Shown: one piece after another, positions 52,935 to 62,154 of the stretch
Position numbering within the stretch: the first letter of the stretch is position 1
How the letters are laid out: every line of letters begins with the position of its first letter
Assembly (NCBI GenBank): GCA_913060875.1
Contig: CAJXSL010000001.1
Coordinates: 888,464-952,463 of the forward strand
Reading direction: 5' to 3'
Length of the DNA: 64,000 nt
From: an uncultured Desulfobacteraceae bacterium
Lineage (GTDB): Bacteria > Desulfobacterota > Desulfobacteria > Desulfobacterales > UBA5852
Made by a program: the position numbers and the translations under genes
Notes under the pieces: generated by a model
What the model saw: the letters and a program-made list of their open reading frames with translations, nothing else
The model's database searches: none
Told to the model about the DNA's origin: nothing

Positions 52935-53681
52935 TTGACGGATACCCACGCCCACATCTGTTCGGAGGCCTTCGATACAGACCGGGAGGCGGTGCTGGCC
53001 CGGGCGTCGCAAGCGGGCATCCGGTCCATCGTGGCCGTGGGGGAGGATTTGGCGGATGCGGAAAAAAACATGGCGCTTGCCGGGCGGTTTCCCATCCTCA
53101 AACCGGCTGCCGGGCTTTACCCGACCCACCTGGACATGGCCGCCTTCGAGGCCATGGCGGCGTTTATCCGTGCCCAGCGTTCGTCCCTGGTTGCCATCGG
53201 TGAAGTGGGGCTCGACTTCTGGATGGTGAAAACGGAAGAAGATCGGGCCCTGCAGCGGGAAATTTTCACCCGTTTCATTGCGTTGTCGGTCGAACTGGAT
53301 CTACCCTTGAATGTCCACTCGCGGTCGGCCGGCCGTCACGCAGCGGAATTGCTGATTCGCAACGGTGCCCGGCGTGTGCAGCTGCATGCCTTTGACGGCA
53401 AGATAACGGCGGCGCGCCCGGCTTTGGAAGCCGGCTATTTTTTTTCGATACCGCCCTCCATCGTGCGCTCCCGCCAGAAGCAGAAGCTCGTGCGTCACCT
53501 GCCGCTGGAGTGCCTCCTGGTGGAAACCGACAGCCCGGTGCTGGGGCCGGATCCGGGGGTACGCAACGAACCGGTCAACCTGGGGACATCGATCCGGGCC
53601 ATTGCGGAGATCAAAGGGGTTCCGGAAGAACAGGTTGTCGCAGCGGTGACGGCCAATACCCGGCGCTTGTATGGTTTTTGA
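52935..53681 (+). CDS. TatD-family metal-dependent hydrolase
   Basis: A 248-residue TIM-barrel protein. MTDTHAHICSEAFDTDR gives the H-x-H site, AIGEVGLDFWM the Glu ligand, LPLNVHSRSAGRHAAELL and QLHAFDG the further His ligands, and LLVETDSPVLGP the final Asp. TatD proteins are 3'-5' deoxyribonucleases; the family also includes relatives of unknown substrate. Translation probably begins at the TTG at 52935, because the next ATG is far inside the conserved barrel. It lies 155 bases after the pseudokinase-protease gene on the same strand. Confidence 0.88.
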   Translation: MTDTHAHICSEAFDTDREAVLARASQAGIRSIVAVGEDLADAEKNMALAGRFPILKPAAGLYPTHLDMAAFEAMAAFIRAQRSSLVAIGEVGLDFWMVKTEEDRALQREIFTRFIALSVELDLPLNVHSRSAGRHAAELLIRNGARRVQLHAFDGKITAARPALEAGYFFSIPPSIVRSRQKQKLVRHLPLECLLVETDSPVLGPDPGVRNEPVNLGTSIRAIAEIKGVPEEQVVAAVTANTRRLYGF

Positions 53682-53693
53682 TGTGCTTACCCC

Positions 53694-54755
53694 TCATGGC
53701 AAAGTATATTTTCCGATCCGATCATTGTGCAGGCTGCCCAGGTAAAGGTGCCCATCGTATTCTACAACGGAAGTTATTTCCCGGAGGTGTTGGCCGGTAG
53801 GATCATGCAGGCTCCGGGTGATGCGGCCCTTTTCGTCCAGGGCCAGCACAAGGCCGTAGGGTTTGGGCTTGGGCCACATGGCTTTGGGCAGTTTGGATAG
53901 CTGTGTTTTGAGAAAAGGATGGGGATGGAGTTTGTCCACCGTGGGGTTGCGAACGGTGAAAAGGGCCAGCCAGAAGGTTCCCCGGCGGTTGCTCGAAATG
54001 TTGTCGGGGAACCCCGGCAGATTGTCGATAAGGATTTCACGGGTCCCCGCCCGGGGGCCTTTCAGCCAGTAGCGCACGATCCGGTAACGGTAGGTCTCGT
54101 TGATAAGGACAAAGTCTTCTTTTGGGGACAGGGCCACACCGTTGGCGAAATAAAGGTCTTTCAGGAGAACTTTCGTCGAGCCGGTGGCCGGATCGTAACG
54201 CAAGAAGCGGCCGTGGGGCTTGGATTCCAGGAGGTCATAGAGATACTCTTTTTGTACGAACCGCGAGCTGGCATCCGTGAAATAGATCGTCCCGTCGCCG
54301 GCGATGTCCAGCGCATCGGTGAACCGGAAGGGGAGACCTTCCGCCTCGGTGCTCAGGACGGTTATCCGGCCCCGGGGATCGATAGCCAGGAGGCCCTTGT
54401 CGGCATCACAGACGATGAGGTTGCGATGCCGGTCAAATTGCATGCCCAAAGGGCGGCCGCCGGTTTGGGCAAATATCTCCAGCACGCCGTCCGGACCGAT
54501 ACGCATGATCTTGCCATCCTGCGTTCCGCCATAAACCCGGCCCTGGGAATCCAGGGCCACCTCCTCCGGGCCGTCGATTTTCCCCTCTGCCAGAAGGTCG
54601 GCTTTCTGCAATAGTACGTTGGGTGCCAGCACGCCGGTTAACGTTGGTGGAGCGGGCGGGGAGTAGGCCGCCGGGACAATAGGGGCTGATTGAACGAGAA
54701 AACCGATAAGGAATGCGACTGGGATGGTCATTAAACCGCCGATGACTTTCTTCAT
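53694..54755 (-). CDS. Exported SMP-30/strictosidine-synthase-like beta-propeller protein
   Basis: A 353-residue protein with a signal peptide or anchor (MKKVIGGLMTIPVAFLIGFLVQSAPIVPA) and a six-bladed propeller of the SGL/strictosidine synthase type: GPEEVALDSQGRVYGGTQDGKIMRI, RPLGMQFDRHRNLIVCDADKGLLAI, FTDALDIAGDGTIYFTDASSRF, FANGVALSPKEDFVLINETYRYRIVRYW and PGFPDNISSNRRGTFWLALF. Members are calcium-dependent lactonases or arylesterases; some have lost activity. The gene converges with the TatD gene, 12 bases apart. Substrate unknown. Confidence 0.88.
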   Translation of the reverse strand: MKKVIGGLMTIPVAFLIGFLVQSAPIVPAAYSPPAPPTLTGVLAPNVLLQKADLLAEGKIDGPEEVALDSQGRVYGGTQDGKIMRIGPDGVLEIFAQTGGRPLGMQFDRHRNLIVCDADKGLLAIDPRGRITVLSTEAEGLPFRFTDALDIAGDGTIYFTDASSRFVQKEYLYDLLESKPHGRFLRYDPATGSTKVLLKDLYFANGVALSPKEDFVLINETYRYRIVRYWLKGPRAGTREILIDNLPGFPDNISSNRRGTFWLALFTVRNPTVDKLHPHPFLKTQLSKLPKAMWPKPKPYGLVLALDEKGRITRSLHDPTGQHLREITSVVEYDGHLYLGSLHNDRIGKYTLP

Positions 54756-55070
54756 GGGGTGTTTATCCTTCCGGGGATCGTTTTGTTGGCTGTCATGGGT
54801 CTACAGGCCTGTCTTTTTTACAACGCAGGCGGGCACATGTCCATACGCAGGCCATTCTGCTGGTTGGCGTTGTGAAACTTCTGTCCGTTCCACCGCCTTC
54901 CAGAGGCTTTTCAGGGTAGGCGTTCGCGCCATGGCCTGAGCATTGACAAACGAAGCGCTTCCGATCATCTTGGCAACAAGCCAACAGGCTTTTCGGGGCG
55001 ACTATGGTGAAACGACCCCGGCAGCGGTTTATTGGGGCAAACCAAAACCGAAAAAATAAAGGAGATGGAT
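54756..55070. other. Intergenic region, 315 bp
   Basis: Divergent spacer between the SMP-30-like gene and the small charged exported protein. TTGACA at 54943-54948 is a candidate -35 for the plus strand, with a poor -10 match (CATCTT) 17 bp later. No gene was seen. Confidence 0.35.
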
Positions 55071-55349
55071 ATGGCAAGAATTATCGCTATTCTGGTTGTC
55101 GTTTGTTTCGTTTGTGCACCCATGTCATCCTTTGCCGCGAAAGGCGGCAAGAAGGGACCGGCCGACAAGGCCTACGAAAAAGCCGACGACAACGCCAAGT
55201 TCAAGCGGGACGACTCGTCGGAAGACATCGACGAGACGCCCAAAAAGAAACGCAAGCGCATTGAGGCCGAGGAAGGCGAGGATAAAGGCCAGGGGCAAAA
55301 GAAACAAAAGAAAGAGAATAAGCGCAAGGAAGGCGCACAGGACGATTGA
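55071..55349 (+). CDS. Small exported, highly charged protein
   Basis: A 92-residue protein with a signal peptide (MARIIAILVVVCFVCAPMSSFA) and a mature part almost wholly of Lys, Glu, Asp and Arg, with no hydrophobic core, so it is probably disordered in the periplasm. AAAGGAG lies six bases before ATG 55071; the nearer ATG 55065 would abut that site. No family was recognised. Low-complexity charged proteins of this kind can bind ions or envelope polymers. Confidence 0.65.
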   Translation: MARIIAILVVVCFVCAPMSSFAAKGGKKGPADKAYEKADDNAKFKRDDSSEDIDETPKKKRKRIEAEEGEDKGQGQKKQKKENKRKEGAQDD

Positions 55350-55440
55350 GGCAACAGGGCGGTGCAACCCTGCTGATGTTCGGCACGCGGAATCTTAAAC
55401 GTTTTCCGATGCACTTTTTCTAACGAAGGAGGTCGCATTC

Positions 55441-56559
55441 ATGTACCCGCATCTGTTTTCAGAAGCAACGGTCGGTGGATTGACCCTGCAAAATCGTTTG
55501 ACCATGGCGCCGCTCTATCTTGGCTACGCCGCTGAGGGGGGCGGTGTCAGCGACATGCTGCTGGAACACTACCGCCTCATGGCCCGCAGCGGTGTGGCGC
55601 TGGTGGTGGTGGAAAATGCCACCGTGGATTTCTTCCAGGGCAGCGGATCGAAGCGTACCTTGCGCGTTGATTCGGATGGGAACCTGGACGGGCTCGGGGC
55701 CCTGGCAGGTGCCATTAAGGAAGAAGGGGCGCTGGCCTGTTTGCAGATCAACCATGCCGGACGTTTTGCCCTGGCGGCAGCGGAACCGCTGGCGCCCTCG
55801 GCGGTGGAGACCTTCGGCCGGGTTCCCCGGGCAATGGCGGAAGACGATATCCGGGTGGCCATCGACCAGTTCGCCGGGGCGGCGCGGCGGGCGAAAAAGG
55901 CCGGATTCGATATGGTGGAGCTGCATGGCGGCACCGGATACCTGCTGGCCCAGTTCGTTTCGCCCCGGACCAACAAGCGAACGGATGCCTACGGCGGGGC
56001 GTTGTCAAACCGCCGGCGTTTTCCCTTGGCGGTGCTGGCGGCGGTCAAAGACGCCGTGGGGGACTTGCCCGTGGGCTACCGTTTCCTGGCCGACGAATGG
56101 CTGCCGGACGGGCTGCAACTGGATGAATCACAGGCGTTTGCCGCTGATTTGGCCAAGGCCGGTGTCGCTTACATCTCCGTGATGGGGGGGACCTACGAAT
56201 CCTTTGCTTTGCCGGATATACAGAAGAAATCCCGGCAGCCGGGCTACATGCTGGACCTGGCGGCGGCTATCCGGTCCGCCGTGGATGTGCCGGTAATTGC
56301 CGCCGGCCGACTGGGCCATGCCGATGTGGCCGAAGCGGCCCTGACCGCCGGGCAAACCGACCTGATCGGTCTGGCCCGGGGGCTCTGGTCAGACCCCGAG
56401 TGGCCCCGGAAAGTCCGTGAAGGACGCGAGACCGATATCATCATCTGCGATCCGAATTGTGGGGAAGCCTGCATGCAGATGGTCATGCAGGGCCGGCCCG
56501 CCTTTTGCGTAGCCTGGCCCCCGGAGAAGATGAAAGCCTGGAAAGCCAAATTTCAGTGA
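55441..56559 (+). CDS. NADH:flavin oxidoreductase / Old Yellow Enzyme family
   Basis: A 372-residue FMN TIM-barrel protein: LTLQNRLTMAPLYLGYAAEGG at the start, INHAGRFAL, GFDMVELHGGTGYLLAQFVSPRTNKRTDAYGG as the catalytic His-Gly-Gly region, and VIAAGRLGHADVAEAAL with IGLARGLWSDPEWP near the end. The C-terminal tail has C336-x3-C340-x3-C344-x11-C356, close to the [4Fe-4S] motif of enoate and dienoyl-CoA reductases (C-x2-C-x2/3-C-x11/12-C), but no NAD(P)H domain follows. It may reduce a C=C bond with electrons from a ferredoxin-type donor. GAAGGAGG precedes the ATG. It converges with the dehydrogenase gene that follows. Confidence 0.9.
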   Translation: MYPHLFSEATVGGLTLQNRLTMAPLYLGYAAEGGGVSDMLLEHYRLMARSGVALVVVENATVDFFQGSGSKRTLRVDSDGNLDGLGALAGAIKEEGALACLQINHAGRFALAAAEPLAPSAVETFGRVPRAMAEDDIRVAIDQFAGAARRAKKAGFDMVELHGGTGYLLAQFVSPRTNKRTDAYGGALSNRRRFPLAVLAAVKDAVGDLPVGYRFLADEWLPDGLQLDESQAFAADLAKAGVAYISVMGGTYESFALPDIQKKSRQPGYMLDLAAAIRSAVDVPVIAAGRLGHADVAEAALTAGQTDLIGLARGLWSDPEWPRKVREGRETDIIICDPNCGEACMQMVMQGRPAFCVAWPPEKMKAWKAKFQ

Positions 56560-56592
56560 AGAACGCGCAGCGAAAATCTCCTCTCATGGGGA

Positions 56593-57582
56593 TTAAACCG
56601 TCACGACAATTTTGCCCTTCTGCCGGTTGGACTCCATGTAACGGTGGGCGTCGGCAATCGCATCCAGGGAGAATGTGCGATCCACCACCGGCCTTAAGGC
56701 CCCGGTTTGGAGGCCGTCGTAGACGAACTGTTTGCCGGCCGCCAGCATGGCGGGATTTTGAACGATCTCAAACAGCACATAGCCCCGCACGTTCAATCCC
56801 TTACCCAGGGCATCGAAAAGGGGATAGGGCGTGGCTTCCATGGACAGGGCGCCGTATTCGAATATCGTAGCACCCGGGGCGGCGGCCCGGGCCAGCTTTT
56901 CCAGGAAGGGGCCGGCCACCGGGTCAAAGATAATGTGGGCCCCCTGGCCGGACGTTACCGCCTTCGTTTTTTCAGCCAGATCCTCCTCATCGGTCACAAC
57001 AACGTGATCGGCTCCGGCATCCAATAGATAAGACTTCTTGCCCGGACCCCGGGTGGTTGCAATTGCCATTGCGCCGATCGATTTGGTGATCTGAATGGCG
57101 GCCAGGCCGACACTGCTGCTGGCCGCCGTAATCAGAACGGCCTGTTCTTTGTGCATCTTGCCGAGGGCCACCAGAGCGCCATAGGCCGTCAGGTACGGCA
57201 TCCAGATGGCTGCGGCCTCAACGGCGGAGAGGTTGTCGGGGTAGGGGGCCGCGGCAAAGGCCGGCACGACGGCGCTCTCGCCGTAGACCCCATATTGGCC
57301 CATGGAAAACGACGGTATGGTGCTGACCCGGTCGCCGACGCTGATATTTTCGACGCCGGGCCCCACGGCGTCCACTATCCCGGCGGCTTCGTAGCCGATG
57401 CGGGACGGCAACTCCGGGGCTTCCAGATACAATCCTTGCCGGTAGAGGACCTCGGCGCGGTTGAGGCCGATGGCCTCCACGTTCAGGCGTACTTCCCCCG
57501 CATCAGGTTCCCTTCCAGGCCTTTCTTCCAGTTTGAGAACATCGGCATCTCCGGTTTCGTGAAAACGAACAATTCTGGGCAT
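56593..57582 (-). CDS. Quinone oxidoreductase-like (zeta-crystallin) MDR dehydrogenase
   Basis: A 329-residue medium-chain dehydrogenase: VEAIGLNRAEVLYRQGLY, PSRIGYEAAGIVDAVGPGVENISVGDRV, AAAIWMPYLTAYGAL, VLITAASSSVGLAAIQITKSIGA as the NADPH-binding Rossmann loop, and EAHRYMESN-like DAHRYMESNRQKGKIVV at the end. The group lacks catalytic zinc and reduces quinones or alpha,beta-unsaturated carbonyls. GGAGTGA precedes the ATG. It is divergent from the ALDH7-type gene over a shared 329-bp region, which hints at a common substrate pathway. Confidence 0.92.
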   Translation of the reverse strand: MPRIVRFHETGDADVLKLEERPGREPDAGEVRLNVEAIGLNRAEVLYRQGLYLEAPELPSRIGYEAAGIVDAVGPGVENISVGDRVSTIPSFSMGQYGVYGESAVVPAFAAAPYPDNLSAVEAAAIWMPYLTAYGALVALGKMHKEQAVLITAASSSVGLAAIQITKSIGAMAIATTRGPGKKSYLLDAGADHVVVTDEEDLAEKTKAVTSGQGAHIIFDPVAGPFLEKLARAAAPGATIFEYGALSMEATPYPLFDALGKGLNVRGYVLFEIVQNPAMLAAGKQFVYDGLQTGALRPVVDRTFSLDAIADAHRYMESNRQKGKIVVTV

Positions 57583-57911
57583 AGATCACTCCTTTGGACG
57601 GGTTCAGCAATAATTTTCGAATGGTATTACCTTAGATATCAATTTGGGATTATCAAGCGAATGTTTTGCGATGGCTTTCACATCTGTTTCCGGGGAAGGG
57701 CTCCTGGCATGTTGTGGATAAAAGGAATTGAGCAATAGCATACAGCGGCGGGCTTGATTCCCGGCGGGCATCTGCCTGTTTTAAAAGACCATGGCGATGG
57801 CATCATCGGCTTTTGATTGATATCATAACGGACATATTATAGAGTGTGCCAAGCGGCTATTTTATCGGCATGGCATATGTTGGGCGGAAGCGATCATCAA
57901 AGGAGATCATC
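57583..57911. other. Divergent promoter region, 329 bp
   Basis: Spacer between the MDR dehydrogenase and the ALDH7-type gene, more AT-rich than both genes. It contains a candidate promoter at 57813-57840. No gene was seen. Confidence 0.45.
57813..57840 (+). promoter_or_regulatory. Candidate promoter of the ALDH7-type gene
   Basis: TTGATT at 57813-57818 and TATTAT at 57835-57840 with a 16-bp spacer, about 70 bases before the start codon. The match is good at the -10 element and moderate at the -35 element. Confidence 0.5.
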
Positions 57912-59438
57912 ATGGAATCGATACTGGCCAAACTCGGACTTGAAGCTAGCAACAAGGGCGCTACCACCGGTGGATCCTCCGGCTGGCTGACCACCGGCGG
58001 GGAGATGCTGAGCACTGTTTCACCCATCGACGGTGAGCTCATCGCCCGGATTCAGCAGGCTACGGACGACGATTACGAGGCGGTGGTGGCCACGGCCCGG
58101 GAAGCCTTTGAAAAATGGCGGTGCATGCCGGCCCCCCAGCGGGGAGAGGTGGTACGCCAGATCGGCCTGCGCCTGCGGGAGCATAAACAAGCGTTGGGGG
58201 CCCTGATCACCCTGGAGGCCGGCAAAATAACGGCGGAAGGGGAGGGTGAGGTGCAGGAGATGATCGACATCGCCGATTTTGCGGTGGGATTGTCACGGCA
58301 GTTGTACGGCCTGACCATGCACAGCGAACGGCCCCAGCATCGCATGTACGAACAATGGCATCCCCTGGGGGCGGTGGGCGTCATCACGGCCTTTAATTTT
58401 CCGGCGGCGGTCTGGTCCTGGAACGCCTTGATTGCGGCGGTTTGCGGGGATGTGGTGATCTGGAAACCCAGTTCCAAAACAGCGCTGACCGCCATTGCGA
58501 TTCACAACATCATTGCGCCGGTTCTGGATCAGCACGGGCTGCGGGGTGTCTTCAACCTGGTGATCGGAAGCGGCACCCAAGTGGGTGAAGCCATGATCAA
58601 CGATCCCCGTCTGCCGCTGATCAGCGCCACGGGGAGCACCCGCATGGGGCGCCATGTGGGCACCACCGTTGCCAAGCGTCTGGGGCGCAGCCTGCTGGAG
58701 CTGGGCGGCAACAATGCCATTATCGTCTGCGAGGACGCTGATCTCGATCTGGCGTTGCGGGCCACGGTATTCGGGGCGGTGGGGACGGCCGGACAACGCT
58801 GCACCAGCACCCGGCGCATCATCGTGCATGCCGCGATCCGGGAGCGCTTTGTTCAGGCCCTGACGCGCGCCTACGCCCAGGTGCGGGTGGGGGACCCCCG
58901 CCGGAACGAAACCCTCATGGGCCCTCTCATCGACGCCTCTGCCGTGGACCAGATGATGACCGCCCTGGACCAGGCAAGATCCCAGGGCGCCGAAGTGCTC
59001 TTCGGCGGCGAACGGATGACGCCGGTGCCCGGGGGATTCTATGCGGCGCCTACCCTGGTGGCGGCTGAAAATCACTTTCCCGTCGTCCAGACCGAAACCT
59101 TTGCCCCGATCCTTTACATCCTTGAATATGAAAACTTCGAAGATGCCCTGCGGATGCACAATGACGTGCCCCAGGGCCTCAGTTCCGCCATTTTCACCAA
59201 GTCCCTGCCGTATTCCGAGGCCTTTCTGGCGGCCACCGGGTCGGACTGCGGCATCGCCAATGTCAATATCGGTACGTCCGGTGCCGAAATCGGTGGCGCT
59301 TTCGGGGGCGAAAAAGAGACGGGGGGCGGCCGCGAATCCGGCTCCGATGCCTGGCGGGCCTATATGCGGCGCCAGACCAACACCATCAACTGGGGGGCTT
59401 CGCTGCCCCTGGCCCAGGGGATCACGTTTGACCTTTAA
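57912..59438 (+). CDS. ALDH7-type (aminoadipate semialdehyde) dehydrogenase
   Basis: A 508-residue aldehyde dehydrogenase closest in pattern to ALDH7/antiquitin. It has VSPIDGELIARIQQATDDDYEAVV, PLGAVGVITAFNFPAAVWSWNALIAAVCGDVVIWKPSSKT, ELGGNNAIIVCEDADLDLAL with the general-base Glu, GTAGQRCTSTRR with the nucleophilic Cys, and SGAEIGGAFGGEKETGGGRESGSDAWRAYMRRQTNTINW, the ALDH7 C-terminal signature. ALDH7 enzymes oxidise alpha-aminoadipic semialdehyde in lysine breakdown. A link to the lysine-related locus at 40-49 kb is possible but not shown by position. AAAGGAG fixes ATG 57912. Its end overlaps the next gene's end on the opposite strand. Confidence 0.9.
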   Translation: MESILAKLGLEASNKGATTGGSSGWLTTGGEMLSTVSPIDGELIARIQQATDDDYEAVVATAREAFEKWRCMPAPQRGEVVRQIGLRLREHKQALGALITLEAGKITAEGEGEVQEMIDIADFAVGLSRQLYGLTMHSERPQHRMYEQWHPLGAVGVITAFNFPAAVWSWNALIAAVCGDVVIWKPSSKTALTAIAIHNIIAPVLDQHGLRGVFNLVIGSGTQVGEAMINDPRLPLISATGSTRMGRHVGTTVAKRLGRSLLELGGNNAIIVCEDADLDLALRATVFGAVGTAGQRCTSTRRIIVHAAIRERFVQALTRAYAQVRVGDPRRNETLMGPLIDASAVDQMMTALDQARSQGAEVLFGGERMTPVPGGFYAAPTLVAAENHFPVVQTETFAPILYILEYENFEDALRMHNDVPQGLSSAIFTKSLPYSEAFLAATGSDCGIANVNIGTSGAEIGGAFGGEKETGGGRESGSDAWRAYMRRQTNTINWGASLPLAQGITFDL

Positions 59439-60270
59439 TTTTAGCTGAGCCCTCCACCTCGGGTGGAGGGCCCGGAGAGGTCCTGCCGAATTCCAGCAAC
59501 AGCAGATAGAGCGTGGCTGCCAGGTACCCCAGAACCGTTCCCCATCCAATCCCGCATGTGACGTAGCTCGCCGCCACCACCAGGGTATACACCAGCAGGG
59601 CCCCCAGCCCCCGGGGTACGTTTTTGATGATGGTGCGAACATGGGCCGGCTGGTAGCTGAACTGGATAATGGCCAGCAGGGGCAGCATGGTGATGGGAAA
59701 GGCTGAAAAAAGGCCGGCCCACCGCGGCCCCACCAGCCGGGCGGCGCCGGTGATGGCCAGGATGACTACCGCGGCAAAAGCGGCCCGTAGCAGGGTAACT
59801 CCCGGTCCCAGACGGATGGTTTGGCGAATGGCGGTATCCGGGATCCTGCGGAAAAGGCGGCCGGCCAGTAGCATACTTCCCGCGGCAATCACAGGCGCGC
59901 TCACCCATGTCATGGGAATTCGGGACAACACCCAGGCGGTCAGGGCGTAGGCGGCCAGTGCCGGCAGAATGGCCAGGATGATGGCTGTCGGTCGCCGGCG
60001 GCCTTCGGCCAGGTTGAGCCCGGCGAGGTACCCGCCGACGAAGGCCACGGTGGCGGCCAGGCCGGCGGCGGTGAAAACGGCGCTGCGGGCGGCAAAAGAG
60101 GGCCCGAGTTCCAGGCCGATGAAAAAGAGACTGATGGCCGCCCCCAGGGGGTAGCCGGAAGCGATGCCGGCCATCCGTGGCCCGGACCATTCGGCGATAA
60201 GACTGAGGATGACCACCATCAGGATGGATACCAGGATTTTGATGGCGGCCAAAAGCCCCGCGCTGATCAT
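59422..60270 (-). CDS. Integral membrane protein, two-repeat type
   Basis: A 282-residue protein with about eight to nine hydrophobic helices in two similar halves: WSGPRMAGIASGYPLGAAISLFFIGLELG in the first and LVGPRWAGLFSAFPITMLPLLAIIQFS in the second share the GPR.AG....P pattern. No named family was recognised; it resembles small transporters or GlpM-like proteins. It lies just upstream of the DctM stop side on the same strand, 10 bases after that gene, so it is the last gene of the TRAP operon. It may add a permease or accessory function. Confidence 0.78.
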   Translation of the reverse strand: MISAGLLAAIKILVSILMVVILSLIAEWSGPRMAGIASGYPLGAAISLFFIGLELGPSFAARSAVFTAAGLAATVAFVGGYLAGLNLAEGRRRPTAIILAILPALAAYALTAWVLSRIPMTWVSAPVIAAGSMLLAGRLFRRIPDTAIRQTIRLGPGVTLLRAAFAAVVILAITGAARLVGPRWAGLFSAFPITMLPLLAIIQFSYQPAHVRTIIKNVPRGLGALLVYTLVVAASYVTCGIGWGTVLGYLAATLYLLLLEFGRTSPGPPPEVEGSAKIKGQT

Positions 60271-60280
60271 GGTGTATTCC

Positions 60281-61570
60281 TCACGGAGTGTAGAGCCCGG
60301 CCTTGATAGGCAGGTAGAGGGACAGGATCGGCAGCAGAGACAGGATGATGAGCACGATCACATCCATAATAACATAGGGAATGGCCTCCTTGGCCACGGC
60401 GTCCACGTCGCTGCCGATCAGGTTGGCTGCCGTGAAAAGATTGACACCCACCGGAGGCGTGGCCTGCCCAACGGCCAGGGCCGAAATAAAGATGACGCCA
60501 TACCATACCGGATCGATGCCGAAGGCTTCCAGAACCGGTATCAGGATGGGCATCAGCAAGTAGGAGATGCTGATGGCGTCCAGCACCATGCCCAGGGCGA
60601 GCAGCATGAGGTCGATCAGGATGATCATGATCACGGCATTGGGGGAAATACTCACGATCAGGTTGGCAGCCTTGTCGATGACGCCGATGACCGAAGCCGT
60701 CCAGGTGAAGATGCCGGCAAAGACCACGATGAACATGATGACCGAACTGGTAACGGCCGCATCCACGAGCATGTCGATCATGTCGCGCCAGTTGATGGAG
60801 TGGTAGATGAAAACGGCAACGAAGAGGCTGTAGAAGACCGCTACAACGGCGGCTTCGGTGGGGGTGAAGATGCCCGAGTAGATGCCGCCCAGGATAACCA
60901 CCGGTGCCAGCAGGGCCCATACGGATTTTTTGAACGCCTGCCATAATTCAGCCGGGCTGCCCCGGTGTCCTGAACCCCGGTAACCCCGCCTGCGGGAGAC
61001 GAGATAGGCCACCAGCACCGTGCCGGCGCCGGTCAGCAGGCCGGGGATGATGCCGGCCACGAAAAGCGCGCTCACGGACACGCTGGTGATGTTGCCGTAA
61101 ATAATAAACGCGATGCTGGGGGGGATGATGATGGACAGGTCGGATGCATTGGCAATGGTGGCGCCGGCAAAACTTTTACTGTAGCCGTGTTTGATCATGG
61201 GGGCCAGCAGGATCATGCCTACGGCGGCCGTGGTGGCGGGGCCGGAGCCGGAAAGGGACCCCCAGAAAATGCAGGTCATAACTGCCACCATGGCAAGCCC
61301 GCCGGTGGCTTTGCCTACCAGCAGCTCAAAGAAGCGGGCAATGGTGGCCGCCAGGCCGGCCCGGTCCAGGATGACGCCGGCCAGTACGAAAAAGGGAATC
61401 GCCAGGAGGGGAAAGGATGCGATCCCCGAGGCGAAATTGACCCCCAGCATTTCGATGCCCAGGTCAAACTGGTAGATGGTGACCACACCGGCCACGCCCA
61501 ATGCGGTGCCGATGGGCACCCCGAGTACCATGAGGGCCAGAAAGACTGAACTGATGAGGAGAACTTCCAT
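60281..61570 (-). CDS. dctM: TRAP transporter, large permease (DctM)
   Basis: A 429-residue membrane protein with about twelve helices: LMVLGVPIGTALGVAGVVTIYQFDLG, ASGIASFPLLAIPFFVLAGVILDRAGLAATIARFFELLVGKATGGLAMVAVMTCIFWGSLSGSGPATTAAVG, and YPVGVN-like ATPPVGVNLFTAANLIG near the end, all typical of DctM. It carries the sodium-driven transport path for the ligand bound by DctP. Its start overlaps the DctQ stop (shared base 61570). It lies in the DctPQM order common to these operons. Confidence 0.94.
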   Translation of the reverse strand: MEVLLISSVFLALMVLGVPIGTALGVAGVVTIYQFDLGIEMLGVNFASGIASFPLLAIPFFVLAGVILDRAGLAATIARFFELLVGKATGGLAMVAVMTCIFWGSLSGSGPATTAAVGMILLAPMIKHGYSKSFAGATIANASDLSIIIPPSIAFIIYGNITSVSVSALFVAGIIPGLLTGAGTVLVAYLVSRRRGYRGSGHRGSPAELWQAFKKSVWALLAPVVILGGIYSGIFTPTEAAVVAVFYSLFVAVFIYHSINWRDMIDMLVDAAVTSSVIMFIVVFAGIFTWTASVIGVIDKAANLIVSISPNAVIMIILIDLMLLALGMVLDAISISYLLMPILIPVLEAFGIDPVWYGVIFISALAVGQATPPVGVNLFTAANLIGSDVDAVAKEAIPYVIMDVIVLIILSLLPILSLYLPIKAGLYTP

Positions 61571-62049
61571 CAGGTTTCCTCCCCCAGGGCGGCCAGCCGG
61601 GTCCGGGCACCCCGATAGATGCCCCGGAAGACAAATACGGCCAGGATCGGCACTCCGGCATAATAGATCCAGACCGGGATGCCCAGGGCGGCGCTGGTGG
61701 CACGGAACAGGGTGAGCTCATCGTAGATGGCCTGGATCATGTAGACACAGACCAGCACGAAAAGCCCGGCGCCCAGTAGGGCGCTGAGGACCACCAGAAA
61801 CCTGCGCATCTTCAGGGGAAAGAGATTGTAGAAGGTCACCATGCCCAGCTGGGCCCCGCGCTCGAAAGCGATCCCTGTGCCCACCACCGTCATCCACACG
61901 AAAAGATTGATGGTGATTTCCTCGGTGGCGCCGATGGAAAAGTGAAAAAAATAGCGGCTCAGGACATTGACGAAGGCAATGAACGCCATGGTCAGGAGCA
62001 GCAGGGCGGCGATCCAATGATCAACACGAATGGGTGTGGGTGACTTCAC
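61570..62049 (-). CDS. dctQ: TRAP transporter, small permease (DctQ)
   Basis: A 159-residue four-helix membrane protein: FIAFVNVLSRYFFHFSIGATEEITINLFVWMTVVGTGIAFERGAQLGMVTFYNLFP and the final GIPVWIYYAGVPILAVFVFRGIYRG match DctQ. It forms the accessory half of the permease with DctM, whose start overlaps its stop. It follows DctP after about 100 bases that hold a perfect hairpin. Confidence 0.93.
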   Translation of the reverse strand: MKSPTPIRVDHWIAALLLLTMAFIAFVNVLSRYFFHFSIGATEEITINLFVWMTVVGTGIAFERGAQLGMVTFYNLFPLKMRRFLVVLSALLGAGLFVLVCVYMIQAIYDELTLFRATSAALGIPVWIYYAGVPILAVFVFRGIYRGARTRLAALGEET

Positions 62050-62100
62050 GAATAGCGACTCCGTTGTTTAACGATGCGGTTCAGGCGCAACCCATATGCA

Positions 62101-62130
62101 ACCGGGGCAGTCGGTAAAGGCTGCCCCGGT
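62101..62130 (-). terminator. Intercistronic hairpin between dctP and dctQ
   Basis: ACCGGGGCAG (62101-62110) pairs perfectly with CTGCCCCGGT (62121-62130) across a 10-base loop. It lies 25 bases past the dctP stop on the minus strand. It probably lowers read-through into dctQM or stabilises the dctP message, keeping the binding protein in excess. Confidence 0.65.
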
Positions 62131-62154
62131 AAAACGCATTGTGGTTTGGGTGGG

